Source: Pseudomonas sp. NFR16 (lineage in GTDB: Bacteria > Pseudomonadota > Gammaproteobacteria > Pseudomonadales > Pseudomonadaceae). Taken from it: 64,000 nt of DNA. Made by a program: the position numbers and the translations under genes. How positions within the stretch are numbered: position 1 is the stretch's first letter; every line of letters starts with the position of its first letter. The notes under the pieces are model-generated. The model saw only the letters and a program-made list of their open reading frames with translations. It had not been told where the DNA came from and did not search any database. The stretch lies in NCBI RefSeq assembly GCF_900108875.1, contig NZ_FNYJ01000006.1:186001-250000 (forward strand), in the 5' to 3' direction. Of this stretch, positions 8,463 through 17,575 are shown in pieces.

Positions 8463-9872
8463 ATGATCCGCACCTTTTATGATGAGATGTACGATGTAGA
8501 CGGCGGTGTCCGTCCACATTATCGGGAATTCGCCCGCTGGCTGGGCGAAGCGCCGCCTGAGTTGCTCGCTCAGCGTCGGCGTGAGGCCGATCTTTTGTTT
8601 CATCGCGCCGGGATTACTTTCACGCTGTACGGTGACGAGCAGGGAACCGAGCGACTGATTCCCTTCGATACGATTCCTCGCAGCATCCCCGCCAGTGAAT
8701 GGCGCGTGGTCGAACGCGGCTGCATTCAGCGCGTCAAGGCGCTGAACATGTTTCTCGCCGACCTTTATCACGACCAGCGCATCATCAAGGCCGGCATCAT
8801 CCCTGCCGAACAGGTGCTTGCCAACGAGCAGTATCAACTGGCGATGCAAGGCCTGAACCTGCATCGCGACTTGTATTCGCACATCTCCGGCGTCGATCTG
8901 GTTCGCGACGCAGACGGTACCTATTACGTGCTTGAAGACAACCTGCGTACGCCCAGTGGCGTGAGCTACATGCTCGAAGACCGCAAGATGATGATGCGGC
9001 TGTTTCCCGAGCTGTTTGCTGCGCAGCGCATCGCTCCCGTCGATCATTACCCGAATCTGCTGCTCGACACCCTCAAGAGTTCCAGTCCTCTGGATAATCC
9101 GAGCGTCGTCGTGCTCACGCCGGGGCGGTTCAACAGTGCGTTCTTCGAGCACGCGTTTCTGGCGCGCGAGATGGGCGTCGAGCTCGTCGAAGGCGCGGAT
9201 CTGTTCGTGCGAGATGACCGTGTTTTCATGCGCACCACCGACGGCCCTAAAGCAGTCGACGTGATTTATCGTCGCCTGGATGACGCCTTCCTCGATCCGC
9301 TGGCGTTCAACCCCGAATCGATGCTGGGCGTGCCGGGCCTGTTGTCAGCCTATCGCTCAGGCAATGTGGTGCTGGCCAATGCCATCGGCACTGGCGTTGC
9401 CGACGACAAGTCGATCTATCCGTTCGTGACCGACATGATCCGCTTCTACCTCGACGAAGAGCCGATCCTGAAGAACGTGCCGACCTGGCAATGCCGCAAG
9501 CCCGAGGAGCTGTCCCACGTGCTGGCCAACCTTGGCGATCTGGTGGTGAAGGAAACCCAGGGTTCCGGCGGCTACGGCATGCTGGTAGGGCCTGCCGCCA
9601 CGGCAGCCGAGATCGAAGCGTTCCGCGCGCGCCTCAAAGCCAAGCCCCATGCGTACATCGCCCAACCGACCTTGTCCCTGTCGACCTGTCCGACCTTCGT
9701 CGAGAACGGCATCGCCCCGCGACACATCGACCTGCGCCCATTTGTCCTGTCTGGCCGCGAAACCCGCGTCGTACCGGGCGGACTCACGCGCGTGGCGTTG
9801 CGTGAAGGGTCGCTGGTGGTGAACTCGTCGCAGGGTGGCGGAACCAAGGACACCTGGGTGGTCGAGGATTAA
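8463..9872 (+). CDS. Circularly permuted ATP-grasp type 2 protein
   Basis: A 469-residue protein of the circularly permuted ATP-grasp family (old DUF404/DUF407). ATP-grasp enzymes join a carboxylate to an amine through an acyl-phosphate. Recognisable blocks include YHDQRIIKAGIIP, the DLVRDADGTYYVLEDNLRTPSG loop, VVKETQGSGGYGM and the C-terminal RHIDLRPFVLSGRETRVVPGG. ATG 8463 follows AAGGAG. It is the first gene of a three-gene operon with an alpha-E protein and a transglutaminase. This conserved bacterial trio is thought to build and/or cleave an unknown peptide or amide. The substrate is not known. Confidence 0.92.
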   Translation: MIRTFYDEMYDVDGGVRPHYREFARWLGEAPPELLAQRRREADLLFHRAGITFTLYGDEQGTERLIPFDTIPRSIPASEWRVVERGCIQRVKALNMFLADLYHDQRIIKAGIIPAEQVLANEQYQLAMQGLNLHRDLYSHISGVDLVRDADGTYYVLEDNLRTPSGVSYMLEDRKMMMRLFPELFAAQRIAPVDHYPNLLLDTLKSSSPLDNPSVVVLTPGRFNSAFFEHAFLAREMGVELVEGADLFVRDDRVFMRTTDGPKAVDVIYRRLDDAFLDPLAFNPESMLGVPGLLSAYRSGNVVLANAIGTGVADDKSIYPFVTDMIRFYLDEEPILKNVPTWQCRKPEELSHVLANLGDLVVKETQGSGGYGMLVGPAATAAEIEAFRARLKAKPHAYIAQPTLSLSTCPTFVENGIAPRHIDLRPFVLSGRETRVVPGGLTRVALREGSLVVNSSQGGGTKDTWVVED

Positions 9873-9884
9873 GGATGCCTGCCA

Positions 9885-10844
9885 ATGCTAAGTAGAACTG
9901 CCTCGGATTTATATTGGATGTCGCGGTACCTGGAGCGGGCCGAGAACCTCGCGCGAATGCTCGACGTCAGTTACTCGTTATCGTTGATGCCGCAGGATGG
10001 GCGCGGCGACGGCCTGAATGAACTCGCCATGCCGCTGTTGATCACCGGAACGCTGGACGATTACCTGGAGCGTCACGGCGAGTTGCATGCCGAACGCTTG
10101 CTGCATTTCTTCGCGCTGGACGCAGCCAACCCCGCCAGTATCTTCAGTTGCCTGGCCGCCGCGCGGGCCAGTGCCCATGCCGTGCGTGGGCGGATTACCG
10201 CGGACATGTGGGAAAACATCAACGCGACCTACCTGGAAATTCGCGGCATCGCTGAACAGGGCCTCAGCCGTTATGGCATGAGCCGGTTCTGTGAGTGGGT
10301 CAAGGAGCGTTCGCACCTGTTCCGCGGCGCGACTTACGGCACGATCATGCGCAACGATGCCTTCCGTTTCATTCGACTGGGCACCTTCATCGAGCGCGCC
10401 GACAACACCATGCGCCTGCTCGACGCCCGCTATGAAATGCTCGAGCTGCGCGGGCCGGCAGCCAACGCGGCGGCGGACAGTTCGGCGGCCGGTTACTACC
10501 AGTGGAGTGCGCTGCTGCGCGCGCTTTCATCATTCGAGGCCTACACCGAGGTCTATCGCGACGCGCCGGGCGCTCGTCAGGTTGCCGAGCTGCTGTTGCT
10601 GCGGGCCGACATTCCTCGTTCGCTGCGCGCCTGCCTGGAAGAACTGGACATGATTCTGGCCAGTCTGCCGGGTGCCAACGGTCGTCCCGCCCAGCGTCTG
10701 GCGGCTGAACTCGATGCACGACTGCGCTACACCGGTATCGATGAAATCCTCGCGGAGGGGCTGCACGAATGGTTGAACGAATTTATTCCGCTGCTGGCCC
10801 AACTGGGTAACGTTATCCACACTTCTTATCTGGAGGCTGCATGA
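9885..10844 (+). CDS. Alpha-E domain-containing protein
   Basis: A 319-residue all-helical alpha-E protein. The hallmark N-terminus MLSRTASDLYWMSRYLERAENLARMLDV and the central FIRLGTFIERADNTMRLLDARY are both present. The family's biochemical role is unknown. It nearly always sits between a circularly permuted ATP-grasp gene and a transglutaminase gene, as here. It starts 12 bases after the ATP-grasp stop and overlaps the next start by 4 bases (ATGA), so the three are co-translated. A scaffold or partner function is inferred. Confidence 0.93.
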   Translation: MLSRTASDLYWMSRYLERAENLARMLDVSYSLSLMPQDGRGDGLNELAMPLLITGTLDDYLERHGELHAERLLHFFALDAANPASIFSCLAAARASAHAVRGRITADMWENINATYLEIRGIAEQGLSRYGMSRFCEWVKERSHLFRGATYGTIMRNDAFRFIRLGTFIERADNTMRLLDARYEMLELRGPAANAAADSSAAGYYQWSALLRALSSFEAYTEVYRDAPGARQVAELLLLRADIPRSLRACLEELDMILASLPGANGRPAQRLAAELDARLRYTGIDEILAEGLHEWLNEFIPLLAQLGNVIHTSYLEAA

Positions 10845-11680
10845 GACTCTCGATTAGCCACGAGACTACCTATCATTACGACGATCAGGTCCGCGCCAGC
10901 ATCCAGTATTTGCGTCTGACCCCACATGACAGCGAGCGTCAGCAGGTGCTCAGCTGGCAACTGGCTTTGCCGCGTCCGGTGCGTGCGCAGATCGATCCGT
11001 TCGGCAATATTCTGCACGTGCTGACCATGGATGAGCCTCATGAGGCCATCGTCATCGGCGCACGGGGCCAGGTCGAGATCGATGAAACGCGAGAGGCCGA
11101 GCATGAGAGCCAGTCTTCGCTGCCGTTCTTGCGCTTCACGCGTTTGACGGAGGCTGACGAGGCCATTCGCAGTTTCGCCGCCAAGGAAACGAAAAAACGC
11201 ACTGATCGCAATGCGTTGATCGACTTGATGCAGGCGTTGAATCAGCACATCACCTACACGCCGGGCGCTACGGCCGTCGACACCAGCGCGGCGCAGGCCT
11301 TTGCCAATCGCGCCGGCGTGTGTCAGGACCATACCCACGCATTTCTCGCTTGCGCCCGCAGCCTGGGCGTGCCGGCGCGGTATGTGTCGGGCTATCTGTA
11401 CAGCGACAGCAGCGAGCACCTGGCCAGCCATGCCTGGGCCGAAGCGTGGATCGACGACGCCTGGTACAGCTTCGATGTGACCAACCGGCTGGCGATTCCG
11501 GAGCGTCATCTGAAACTTGCGGTCGGTCTCGATTATCTGGACGCCTGCCCGGTACGCGGCATGCGTCGCGGCGGCGGTTGCGAGCAGATGCACGCGAAGG
11601 TCGTGGTGTCGCCTTCGGCGCCGATTGCGGTGCCTGTTGCACAGCCCGTGGTGCAGATGCAGGTGCAGCGGCAGTCTTGA
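10841..11680 (+). CDS. Transglutaminase-like cysteine protease family protein
   Basis: A 279-residue protein with the N-terminal beta region typical of bacterial transglutaminase-like proteins and an intact catalytic triad: C161 in GVCQDHTH, H197 in SHAWAEAW and D212 in FDVTN. Such proteins hydrolyse or transfer amide bonds. No signal peptide is visible, so it probably works in the cytosol on the product or substrate of the ATP-grasp partner. It overlaps the alpha-E gene by 4 bases. The last 30 residues are a Val/Pro/Gln-rich tail of no recognised function. Confidence 0.92.
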   Translation: MRLSISHETTYHYDDQVRASIQYLRLTPHDSERQQVLSWQLALPRPVRAQIDPFGNILHVLTMDEPHEAIVIGARGQVEIDETREAEHESQSSLPFLRFTRLTEADEAIRSFAAKETKKRTDRNALIDLMQALNQHITYTPGATAVDTSAAQAFANRAGVCQDHTHAFLACARSLGVPARYVSGYLYSDSSEHLASHAWAEAWIDDAWYSFDVTNRLAIPERHLKLAVGLDYLDACPVRGMRRGGGCEQMHAKVVVSPSAPIAVPVAQPVVQMQVQRQS

Positions 11681-11699
11681 ATGCGATGAAGCGCTTCAT

Positions 11700-12070
11700 T
11701 CCGTGGGAGTGAGCGCGCTCGCGAAGGCCGATTGCCAACCCCCGGCATTTCCACAGCATGCACTGGCCTGTTCCCGGCTGAAGCCGGTCCTACGGAACGC
11801 TGCAAGGTTCGTGGGACTGGCTTTTGCCGGGAAAGCCGGTTCGACGGACGCTGTGAGCTGTCGGTAGGACCGGTTTTGGTCGGGAACGGCAGTCCTACAG
11901 ATGCTGAGAGCTTTCCGTAGGACCGGCTTCAGCCGGGAAGGTGTCGGGTGTTACGCCGCTGGGCGACGGCGTTGACTGCATTTGGCTTACGCCTACATCA
12001 ATTTCCGAGCTTCCCGAATTCCCTGGCCGACACAAATCCTGTGGGAGCGAGCTTGCTCGCGAAGGCGTCG
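11700..12070. repeat. REP palindrome cluster
   Basis: This 440-base gap has no gene but at least five REP-type palindromes. Two copies are of the GTGGGAG..GAGC..GCTC..GCGAAGGC type (11703-11728, 12041-12067). Three are of the GTAGGACCGG..CCGGGAA type in either orientation (11771-11793, 11864-11885, 11917-11940). These are non-autonomous Pseudomonas repeats that accumulate between convergent transcription units. Confidence 0.85.
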
Positions 12071-12124
12071 GGTGATGCGGCGCTGATAGAACGGGAGTTT
12101 ACGAAACCCGTCTCACGCCATAAC

Positions 12125-12946
12125 TCATGGGCTGGCCGCTGAATCTGCAATCTTTCTGGCAGCCATGTGCTTCAAATAACTCACCACTTGGCCCAATTCC
12201 TCATCCGACAGCACGTCAGCCGTGATCGCCGGCATCTTCGCCTGCGGCCACTGGCGCAGGGCTTGCGGGTTGCGGATGTACAACTTGAGGTAATCCCCGG
12301 CGAAGTATTCGGTGGGATTATGCGGGATGTTCAGGTCCGGACCGAGCTGCGAATCCCCCGCACCGTTCAAGCGGTGGCACGCGAAACAGTTCTTCTGAAA
12401 CAGCGCAAAGCCCTTGTTCACCGGATCGTCCGCTGCAAGCTTCGCGTCGGGCAGCAGGGCCGGGAAGCGCTCGGCCACCGGCGTCAGCAGGCGAATCCTG
12501 CCAACGGCGTAGGGCCATTGTTCGGGGCTGATCCTGCTGGCGGCGGGATCGGTCCACACGAGATAAAACGGCCCCGCGCCGGGTTTGTCCTCGCTCAACC
12601 CGGGCCACGGGTGGGCGGGGTCTTCAACGGCCAGCCAAGCCCGCGACCCGCTCTTCTGCAGCAGAGGCGCGGCAGGTATTTCGGCCGCGAACCCGTCAGT
12701 GGCAATCGCCTGGAGGTGCGCGTCGACGGGCACCCCTTTCAGCAGCGCGGCCATGGGCACAGCGCGATAGTGCATGGTTCGTTTGTAGGAAACATCGTCC
12801 GGAATGTCGATGTCATGCGCCTGCGGGTGTTCGAGCAGTTGCGCTGTGCTCCACGTGCGCGAGCCAGTGCCGAGGTCAATCGTCAACTGAGCGGCATGAA
12901 CGGGCAGGGCACTCAGGATGCTGGCCAGCATCAGAAATAAACGCAA
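12125..12946 (-). CDS. Periplasmic mono-heme cytochrome c with N-terminal SUOX-like region
   Basis: A 273-residue exported protein whose signal peptide ends near VHAAQ. Residues about 20-160 resemble the cofactor-less sulfite-oxidase-like (molybdopterin-binding fold) domain. The C-terminal third is a class I cytochrome c with heme-binding C187-F-A-C190-H191 and a downstream methionine in QAKMPAI as probable axial ligand. It should carry electrons in the periplasm; the redox partner is unknown. The minus-strand rhodanese-like gene lies 6 bases upstream, so the two are probably co-transcribed. Confidence 0.88.
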   Translation of the reverse strand: MRLFLMLASILSALPVHAAQLTIDLGTGSRTWSTAQLLEHPQAHDIDIPDDVSYKRTMHYRAVPMAALLKGVPVDAHLQAIATDGFAAEIPAAPLLQKSGSRAWLAVEDPAHPWPGLSEDKPGAGPFYLVWTDPAASRISPEQWPYAVGRIRLLTPVAERFPALLPDAKLAADDPVNKGFALFQKNCFACHRLNGAGDSQLGPDLNIPHNPTEYFAGDYLKLYIRNPQALRQWPQAKMPAITADVLSDEELGQVVSYLKHMAARKIADSAASP

Positions 12947-12952
12947 AACCGG

Positions 12953-13324
12953 CTACTCCGCGGGATCGTCGGTGACGTCGTAGAGCGCGTTGTGCAACTC
13001 ATCGTAGGAACCGCCGTTGATGATGCTGGTGTAACCGGCTCTTTTCAGTTGGTCCTGAGCCTTGCTGGCGCGGGCGTTGGTGGAGCTGAAGACCACCAGC
13101 ACCAGATTGCGATCGGTCATGACCTGCTTGAGCTGGTTGACCAGGCGCCTGTCATCGACGCGCACGGCATTGAGCACCGTTCCCGATTCATAATCACTCT
13201 GGCTGCGAACGTCGATGGCGAGTTTGCCCTCCTTGATTGCTGCCACCGCCGCAGCCTGTTCAACCGGCCCGGCGTGTGCCACTGCACTCAAACCCAATGC
13301 AAAAACTGCCCACCACTGACGCAT
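12953..13324 (-). CDS. Exported rhodanese-like protein lacking the catalytic cysteine
   Basis: A 123-residue protein with a signal peptide (MRQWWAVFALGLSAVAHAG) and a single PspE-like rhodanese domain (KLAIDVRSQSDYESGTV...). The active-site loop, normally C-x-x-G-x-R/S-A, reads VVFSSTNARAS. A serine stands where the sulfur-carrying cysteine should be, so sulfur transfer is not expected. ATG 13324 is chosen over an upstream in-frame start because it gives a clean signal peptide and a GGGAG site. It is paired with the cytochrome c gene downstream, which suggests a redox-protein accessory or binding role. Confidence 0.8.
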   Translation of the reverse strand: MRQWWAVFALGLSAVAHAGPVEQAAAVAAIKEGKLAIDVRSQSDYESGTVLNAVRVDDRRLVNQLKQVMTDRNLVLVVFSSTNARASKAQDQLKRAGYTSIINGGSYDELHNALYDVTDDPAE

Positions 13325-13396
13325 ATGCCCATCTCCCTGCCTGAATGCAGATAAGGGTGGCACAAATGCAATTCGCCGCAAGTCCTTGTGATGAGG

Positions 13397-13492
13397 TCAG
13401 CCAAACAATCGGGTCAGATTGGGCAAAATCAGCAGCAGCGTGGTGGCGAAAACGATGAGTCCGGCCTGACGTACTTTTGAACGTTTGAACAT
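13397..13492 (-). CDS. 31-residue single-helix membrane peptide
   Basis: The frame ATG 13492 to TGA 13397 encodes a short basic N-terminus (MFKRSKVRQ), one hydrophobic helix (AGLIVFATTLLLILPNL) and the end TRLFG. An AAAGG lies 9 bases before the start. The basic-then-hydrophobic layout and a good ribosome site make this a plausible real small membrane protein. It precedes the rhodanese-like gene on the same strand with a 72-base gap. No family is recognised. Confidence 0.62.
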   Translation of the reverse strand: MFKRSKVRQAGLIVFATTLLLILPNLTRLFG

Positions 13493-13978
13493 GGCATATG
13501 CCTTTTCTTGTTATTCCTGAGCGACAAAAGCTCTCCGGCTTCGGCGATGGCAGAAGCGGGCAGCTGGCAAAGGTGAGTCAAAGAGCAGATGTCCCGATCA
13601 ATGAATCGCGGACGGCGGGCGCTGAAAGAATCGGTTTTTATTGCGCTTCTGCTACAGACTTAACCTTAGAGCCCGCGTGCAGAGCGTCTTAGATCGCTTG
13701 GGTATTTCGCATTGCAGTCTACTCTATGTAAAAGGTATAAGGCGCAATGCCACCGCGCAGACATTCCCTTGCTAGACGCTTTCGGACTAATCGATTCACT
13801 TCCTTTAGCAAGCTACCGTTCGTCTGACCCCGAAATGTCCTACAAGCGGCTACCCTACAAGGCGGTCAAGGGCGCTGATCGTTTTGATCATTGCATCCGC
13901 GGACATGCCAGCTATGGTAACGGCGGCACGCAACAGACCTGTTTCCAGCAGGCCATTCGAGCAGAGCGCGAGGACAGG
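13493..13978. other. Gene-poor interval upstream of the thiolase
   Basis: These 486 bases contain no reading frame with convincing codon use or a ribosome site. It should hold the divergent promoters for the 31-aa peptide gene and the thiolase operon. No clear terminator, repeat or RNA structure was found by eye. Confidence 0.4.
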
Positions 13979-15184
13979 ATGAACGAGGCGTTTATTTTCG
14001 ATGCGCTACGCACACCGCGTGGCAAGGGCAAGGCCGAGGGCGCGCTGCACAGCGTCAAGCCGGTCGACCTGGTGGCCGGACTCTTGAGGGAACTGCAGGT
14101 GCGCAGTCATCTGGACACAGATCAGGTGGATGACATCGTGCTCGGTTGCGTCACGCCAGTCGGTGATCAGGGCGCCGATATCGCCAAGACGGCCGCACTG
14201 GTCGCCGATTGGGCAGTGGAAGTGGCCGGTGTGCAGGTCAATCGGTTCTGTGCCTCGGGACTTGAGGCGGTGAACCTGGGCGCCATGAAGGTCCGCTCCG
14301 GGTTCGAGGATCTGGTCGTGGTGGGCGGCGTCGAATCGATGTCCCGGGTGCCGATGGGCAGCGATGGCGGCGCCTGGGTGCTGGACCCGCAAACCAACCT
14401 GCACACCCATTTCACCCCTCAGGGCGTTGGCGCGGACCTGATCGCAACGCTGGAAGGCTTCACGCGTGAGGACGTCGACCGGTTTGCGCTGCAGTCGCAA
14501 CACAAAGCCGCGATGGCCCGGGAAAGAGGCGCTTTTCGGCGGTCGCTGGTACCGGTCCGCGACGTCAACGGCATGCTGCTGCTGGATCATGACGAGTTCA
14601 TTCGCTTCGACACCACGCTCGAGGGACTGGGCAGGCTCAAGCCCAGTTTCGAAGCCATTGGCAAGCTGGGTTATGACGCCACGGCGTTGCGCGTGTACAG
14701 CCACGTCGAGCGCATCGAGCACGTGCACACACCGGGCAACAGTTCCGGCATCGTCGATGGCGCGGCGTTGATGCTGCTGGGGTCGGCGCAAAAAGGGCAG
14801 GCGCTGGGGCTGCGGCCGAGGGCGCGAATCGTGGCCGCTGCGGTGACCAGCACCGATCCCACCATCATGCTGACGGGGCCTGCGCCGGCGACGCGCAAGG
14901 CGCTGGCCCGGGCGGGGCTGAACATCGAGGACATCGACTTGCTCGAGGTCAACGAGGCCTTCGCGTCCGTGGTGCTCAAGTTCATCAAAGACATGGGTGT
15001 CGACCCTGCCAGGGTCAACGTCAACGGCGGGTCCATCGCTTTGGGCCATCCACTGGGCGCCACCGGCTGCATGATCCTCGGTACGTTGCTCGATGAGCTG
15101 GAGGCGCGGCAGTTGCGCTACGGTCTGGCGACGTTATGCGTCGGCGGCGGCATGGGAATCGCGACCATTATCGAGCGGGTCTGA
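13979..15184 (+). CDS. Acetyl-CoA C-acetyltransferase (thiolase)
   Basis: A 401-residue thiolase of the FadA/FadI class, catalysing the last step of beta-oxidation by splitting 3-ketoacyl-CoA with CoA. All catalytic elements are present: nucleophile C91 in RFCASGLEAVN, H357 in ALGHPLGATG and C387 in LCVGGGMG. I start at ATG 13979 because thiolases begin MxEAxIxDAxRTPxG; the upstream extension has unrelated composition. It is followed 90 bases later by a FadB-like multifunctional enzyme, so the two form a beta-oxidation pair. The order thiolase then hydratase/dehydrogenase is the reverse of classical fadBA. Confidence 0.93.
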   Translation: MNEAFIFDALRTPRGKGKAEGALHSVKPVDLVAGLLRELQVRSHLDTDQVDDIVLGCVTPVGDQGADIAKTAALVADWAVEVAGVQVNRFCASGLEAVNLGAMKVRSGFEDLVVVGGVESMSRVPMGSDGGAWVLDPQTNLHTHFTPQGVGADLIATLEGFTREDVDRFALQSQHKAAMARERGAFRRSLVPVRDVNGMLLLDHDEFIRFDTTLEGLGRLKPSFEAIGKLGYDATALRVYSHVERIEHVHTPGNSSGIVDGAALMLLGSAQKGQALGLRPRARIVAAAVTSTDPTIMLTGPAPATRKALARAGLNIEDIDLLEVNEAFASVVLKFIKDMGVDPARVNVNGGSIALGHPLGATGCMILGTLLDELEARQLRYGLATLCVGGGMGIATIIERV

Positions 15185-15274
15185 CCCGCGGGCCCATCCT
15201 ATGCAGCGCTTGCCGACGCAACTCCGCGGTTGAGCAACCCCACTATTCGCAACAGTTTGAGGAAGAACGACCGC

Positions 15275-17434
15275 ATGACTGATGCCATCGCGTATGAAAT
15301 CGGCCCCGACCAGATCGTCACGCTGACCCTGGACATGCCCGGCCAGCAGGCGAACACCATGAACGCTGTCTATCGGCAGGCAATGGGTGAAACCCTCGAA
15401 CGGCTCCAGCGCGATCGCGATGACATCCTCGGCGTCATCATCAGGTCGGCGAAGAAGACTTTTTTCGCCGGTGGCGACCTGAACGAGCTGATCCAGGTCG
15501 ACACCTCGCGTGCCGCGTGGTTTTACCAGATGACGCTGGACCTCAAGGCCCAACTTCGTGCACTGGAAACCTTCGGCAAACCGGTGGTCGCGGCCATCAA
15601 CGGCGCAGCGCTGGGCGGCGGCTGGGAGTTGTGTCTGGCGTGTCATCAGCGCATTGCCCTCAACGAAAAGCACGTGCGCCTTGGTCTGCCCGAGGTCACT
15701 CTGGGCCTGCTGCCCGGCGGTGGCGGAACGGTGCGTCTGGTGCGCATGCTGGGCCTTGAAAAAGCACTGCCGTTGCTGATGGAAGGTCGCAACCTGAGCG
15801 CTGCGCAGGCGCTGAAAATCGGGCTGATCGATCAGATCGCCGACGATGCCGACGACCTGCTCGCCAAGGCGCGCGACTGGATTCTCGCCAATCCGGCGCC
15901 GGAAAAGCCCTGGGACCGACCTGGCTTCCAGATTCCCGGTGGCGGGGCCAGTCATTCCAAAGTGGCGCAAATGCTCGCCATTGCCCCTTCGATCCTGCGC
16001 AGCAAAACTCAGGGCTGCTACCCCGCGCCGGAAAAAATCCTTGCCGCGGCGGTGGAAGGCGCACAGGTGGATTTCTCGACGGCGGAGAAGATCGAAGCGC
16101 GTTATTTCACTGAATTGACCACCGGCCAGATCGCCAAGAACATGATCGGTTTCTGGTTCCAGCTCAATCAGGTGAATGCTGGCGACTCGCGGCCCAAGGC
16201 GCCTCCGGTCTATCACATGCGCAAGGTGGGCATCCTCGGGGCCGGCATGATGGGGGGCGGGATCGCCTACGTGACCGCATTGGCGGGGATTGATGTGGTG
16301 CTCAAGGACCTCAACCTGGCGGCTGCGCAGAAGGGCAAGGATTACTCCGTGCGCCTGCTCGACAAGCAGGTGACGCAGGGACGGATGACCCCGGAGCAGC
16401 GCGATGCGGTGCTTGCAAGGATCAAGACGACTGGCCGCGACAGTGATCTGGAAGGGTGCGACCTGATCATCGAGGCGGTGTTCGAGGATCGCGAGCTAAA
16501 GGCCCAAGTCAGCGCCGCTGCCGAGCAAGTGGTGGTACCGAACGCGGTCATTGCCTCCAACACCTCGACGCTGCCGATCACCGGGCTGGCCAGTGCGGTG
16601 AGTCGTCAGGAGCGTTTCATCGGCATGCACTTCTTCAGTCCGGTGGACAAGATGCGGCTGGTGGAAATCGTCAAAGGCGCGCGCACCAATGATATGACCC
16701 TGGCCCGTGCCTTCGATTTCGTGCAGCAGATCAACAAGACCCCCATCGTAGTCAATGATGCGCGTGGCTTTTTCACCTCCCGGGTTTTTGCCACGTTCAC
16801 CCACGAAGGTATCGCCATGCTGGGCGAGGGCATCAATGCCGCGATGATCGAAACCGAAGCGCGCAAAGCCGGCATGCCCGTGGGACCGCTGGCGGTGTCG
16901 GACGAGGTGTCGCTGAGCTTGATGAGTCACATTCGCCAGCAGGCGCGCAAGGACCTGGAAGCGCAAGGCGAAACCCTCGTCGAGCATCCGGCGAATGCTG
17001 TGGTCGAGCTGCTGGTGAATGAGTTTCAGCGCGCAGGCAAGGCTGCCGGCGCGGGTTTCTATGACTATCCGCAGGACCAGCCAAAGCGCTTGTGGTGGCA
17101 GCTCAAGGCCAGGTTCGAAAAGCCCGCGGCGCAGATCGGCGGCCAGGAAATTCGCGACCGCCTGCTGTTCATTCAAGCCATCGAAACTGTGCGTTGTCTG
17201 GACGAGGGCGTGCTGCGCTCGACTGCCGACGCGAACATCGGCTCGGTGTACGGCATCGGATTCCCGGCCTGGACGGGCGGCGCATTGCAGTTCATCAATC
17301 AGTACGGCCTCAAGGATTTCGTCGCCCGTGCGCATCATCTGGCCGAACGCTACGGCGAACGCTTCGCGCCGCCTGCTTCGCTGCTGGAAATGGCCTTGAG
17401 CGGCAAACGCTTCCCGGCACGGTCTCTTGATTGA
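15275..17434 (+). CDS. FadB/FadJ-like enoyl-CoA hydratase / 3-hydroxyacyl-CoA dehydrogenase
   Basis: A 719-residue multifunctional beta-oxidation enzyme. Residues 1 to about 190 are an enoyl-CoA hydratase (crotonase) domain with the oxyanion-hole segments FFAGGDLNEL and INGAALGGGWEL. From 317 a Rossmann NAD-binding motif begins (GAGMMG at 322-327), with the catalytic dehydrogenase His in GMHFFSPVDKM (H452). The C-terminal dehydrogenase dimer domains complete it. GAGGAAG precedes ATG 15275. It should act with the upstream thiolase on a specific acyl chain. It may be a secondary set rather than the main fadBA operon. Confidence 0.93.
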   Translation: MTDAIAYEIGPDQIVTLTLDMPGQQANTMNAVYRQAMGETLERLQRDRDDILGVIIRSAKKTFFAGGDLNELIQVDTSRAAWFYQMTLDLKAQLRALETFGKPVVAAINGAALGGGWELCLACHQRIALNEKHVRLGLPEVTLGLLPGGGGTVRLVRMLGLEKALPLLMEGRNLSAAQALKIGLIDQIADDADDLLAKARDWILANPAPEKPWDRPGFQIPGGGASHSKVAQMLAIAPSILRSKTQGCYPAPEKILAAAVEGAQVDFSTAEKIEARYFTELTTGQIAKNMIGFWFQLNQVNAGDSRPKAPPVYHMRKVGILGAGMMGGGIAYVTALAGIDVVLKDLNLAAAQKGKDYSVRLLDKQVTQGRMTPEQRDAVLARIKTTGRDSDLEGCDLIIEAVFEDRELKAQVSAAAEQVVVPNAVIASNTSTLPITGLASAVSRQERFIGMHFFSPVDKMRLVEIVKGARTNDMTLARAFDFVQQINKTPIVVNDARGFFTSRVFATFTHEGIAMLGEGINAAMIETEARKAGMPVGPLAVSDEVSLSLMSHIRQQARKDLEAQGETLVEHPANAVVELLVNEFQRAGKAAGAGFYDYPQDQPKRLWWQLKARFEKPAAQIGGQEIRDRLLFIQAIETVRCLDEGVLRSTADANIGSVYGIGFPAWTGGALQFINQYGLKDFVARAHHLAERYGERFAPPASLLEMALSGKRFPARSLD

Positions 17435-17575
17435 GGGTCACGAACTGTCTGCGCGTTTCGGGCAGCCTCGGTTCAGCCTCGCGCAGCGTCATGACGCAAA
17501 CGGGTCTTGCCTTGCTCCAGGCTTCAAGGCAGGCTTGGCTATACGCATTTTCGCTTTGTCGCTTCAGGAATTTCT

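Noticed and set aside
13712..13978. 89-residue upstream extension of the thiolase
   Set aside because: Thiolases start at the MNEAFIFDALRTPRG block; the upstream residues are unlike any thiolase.
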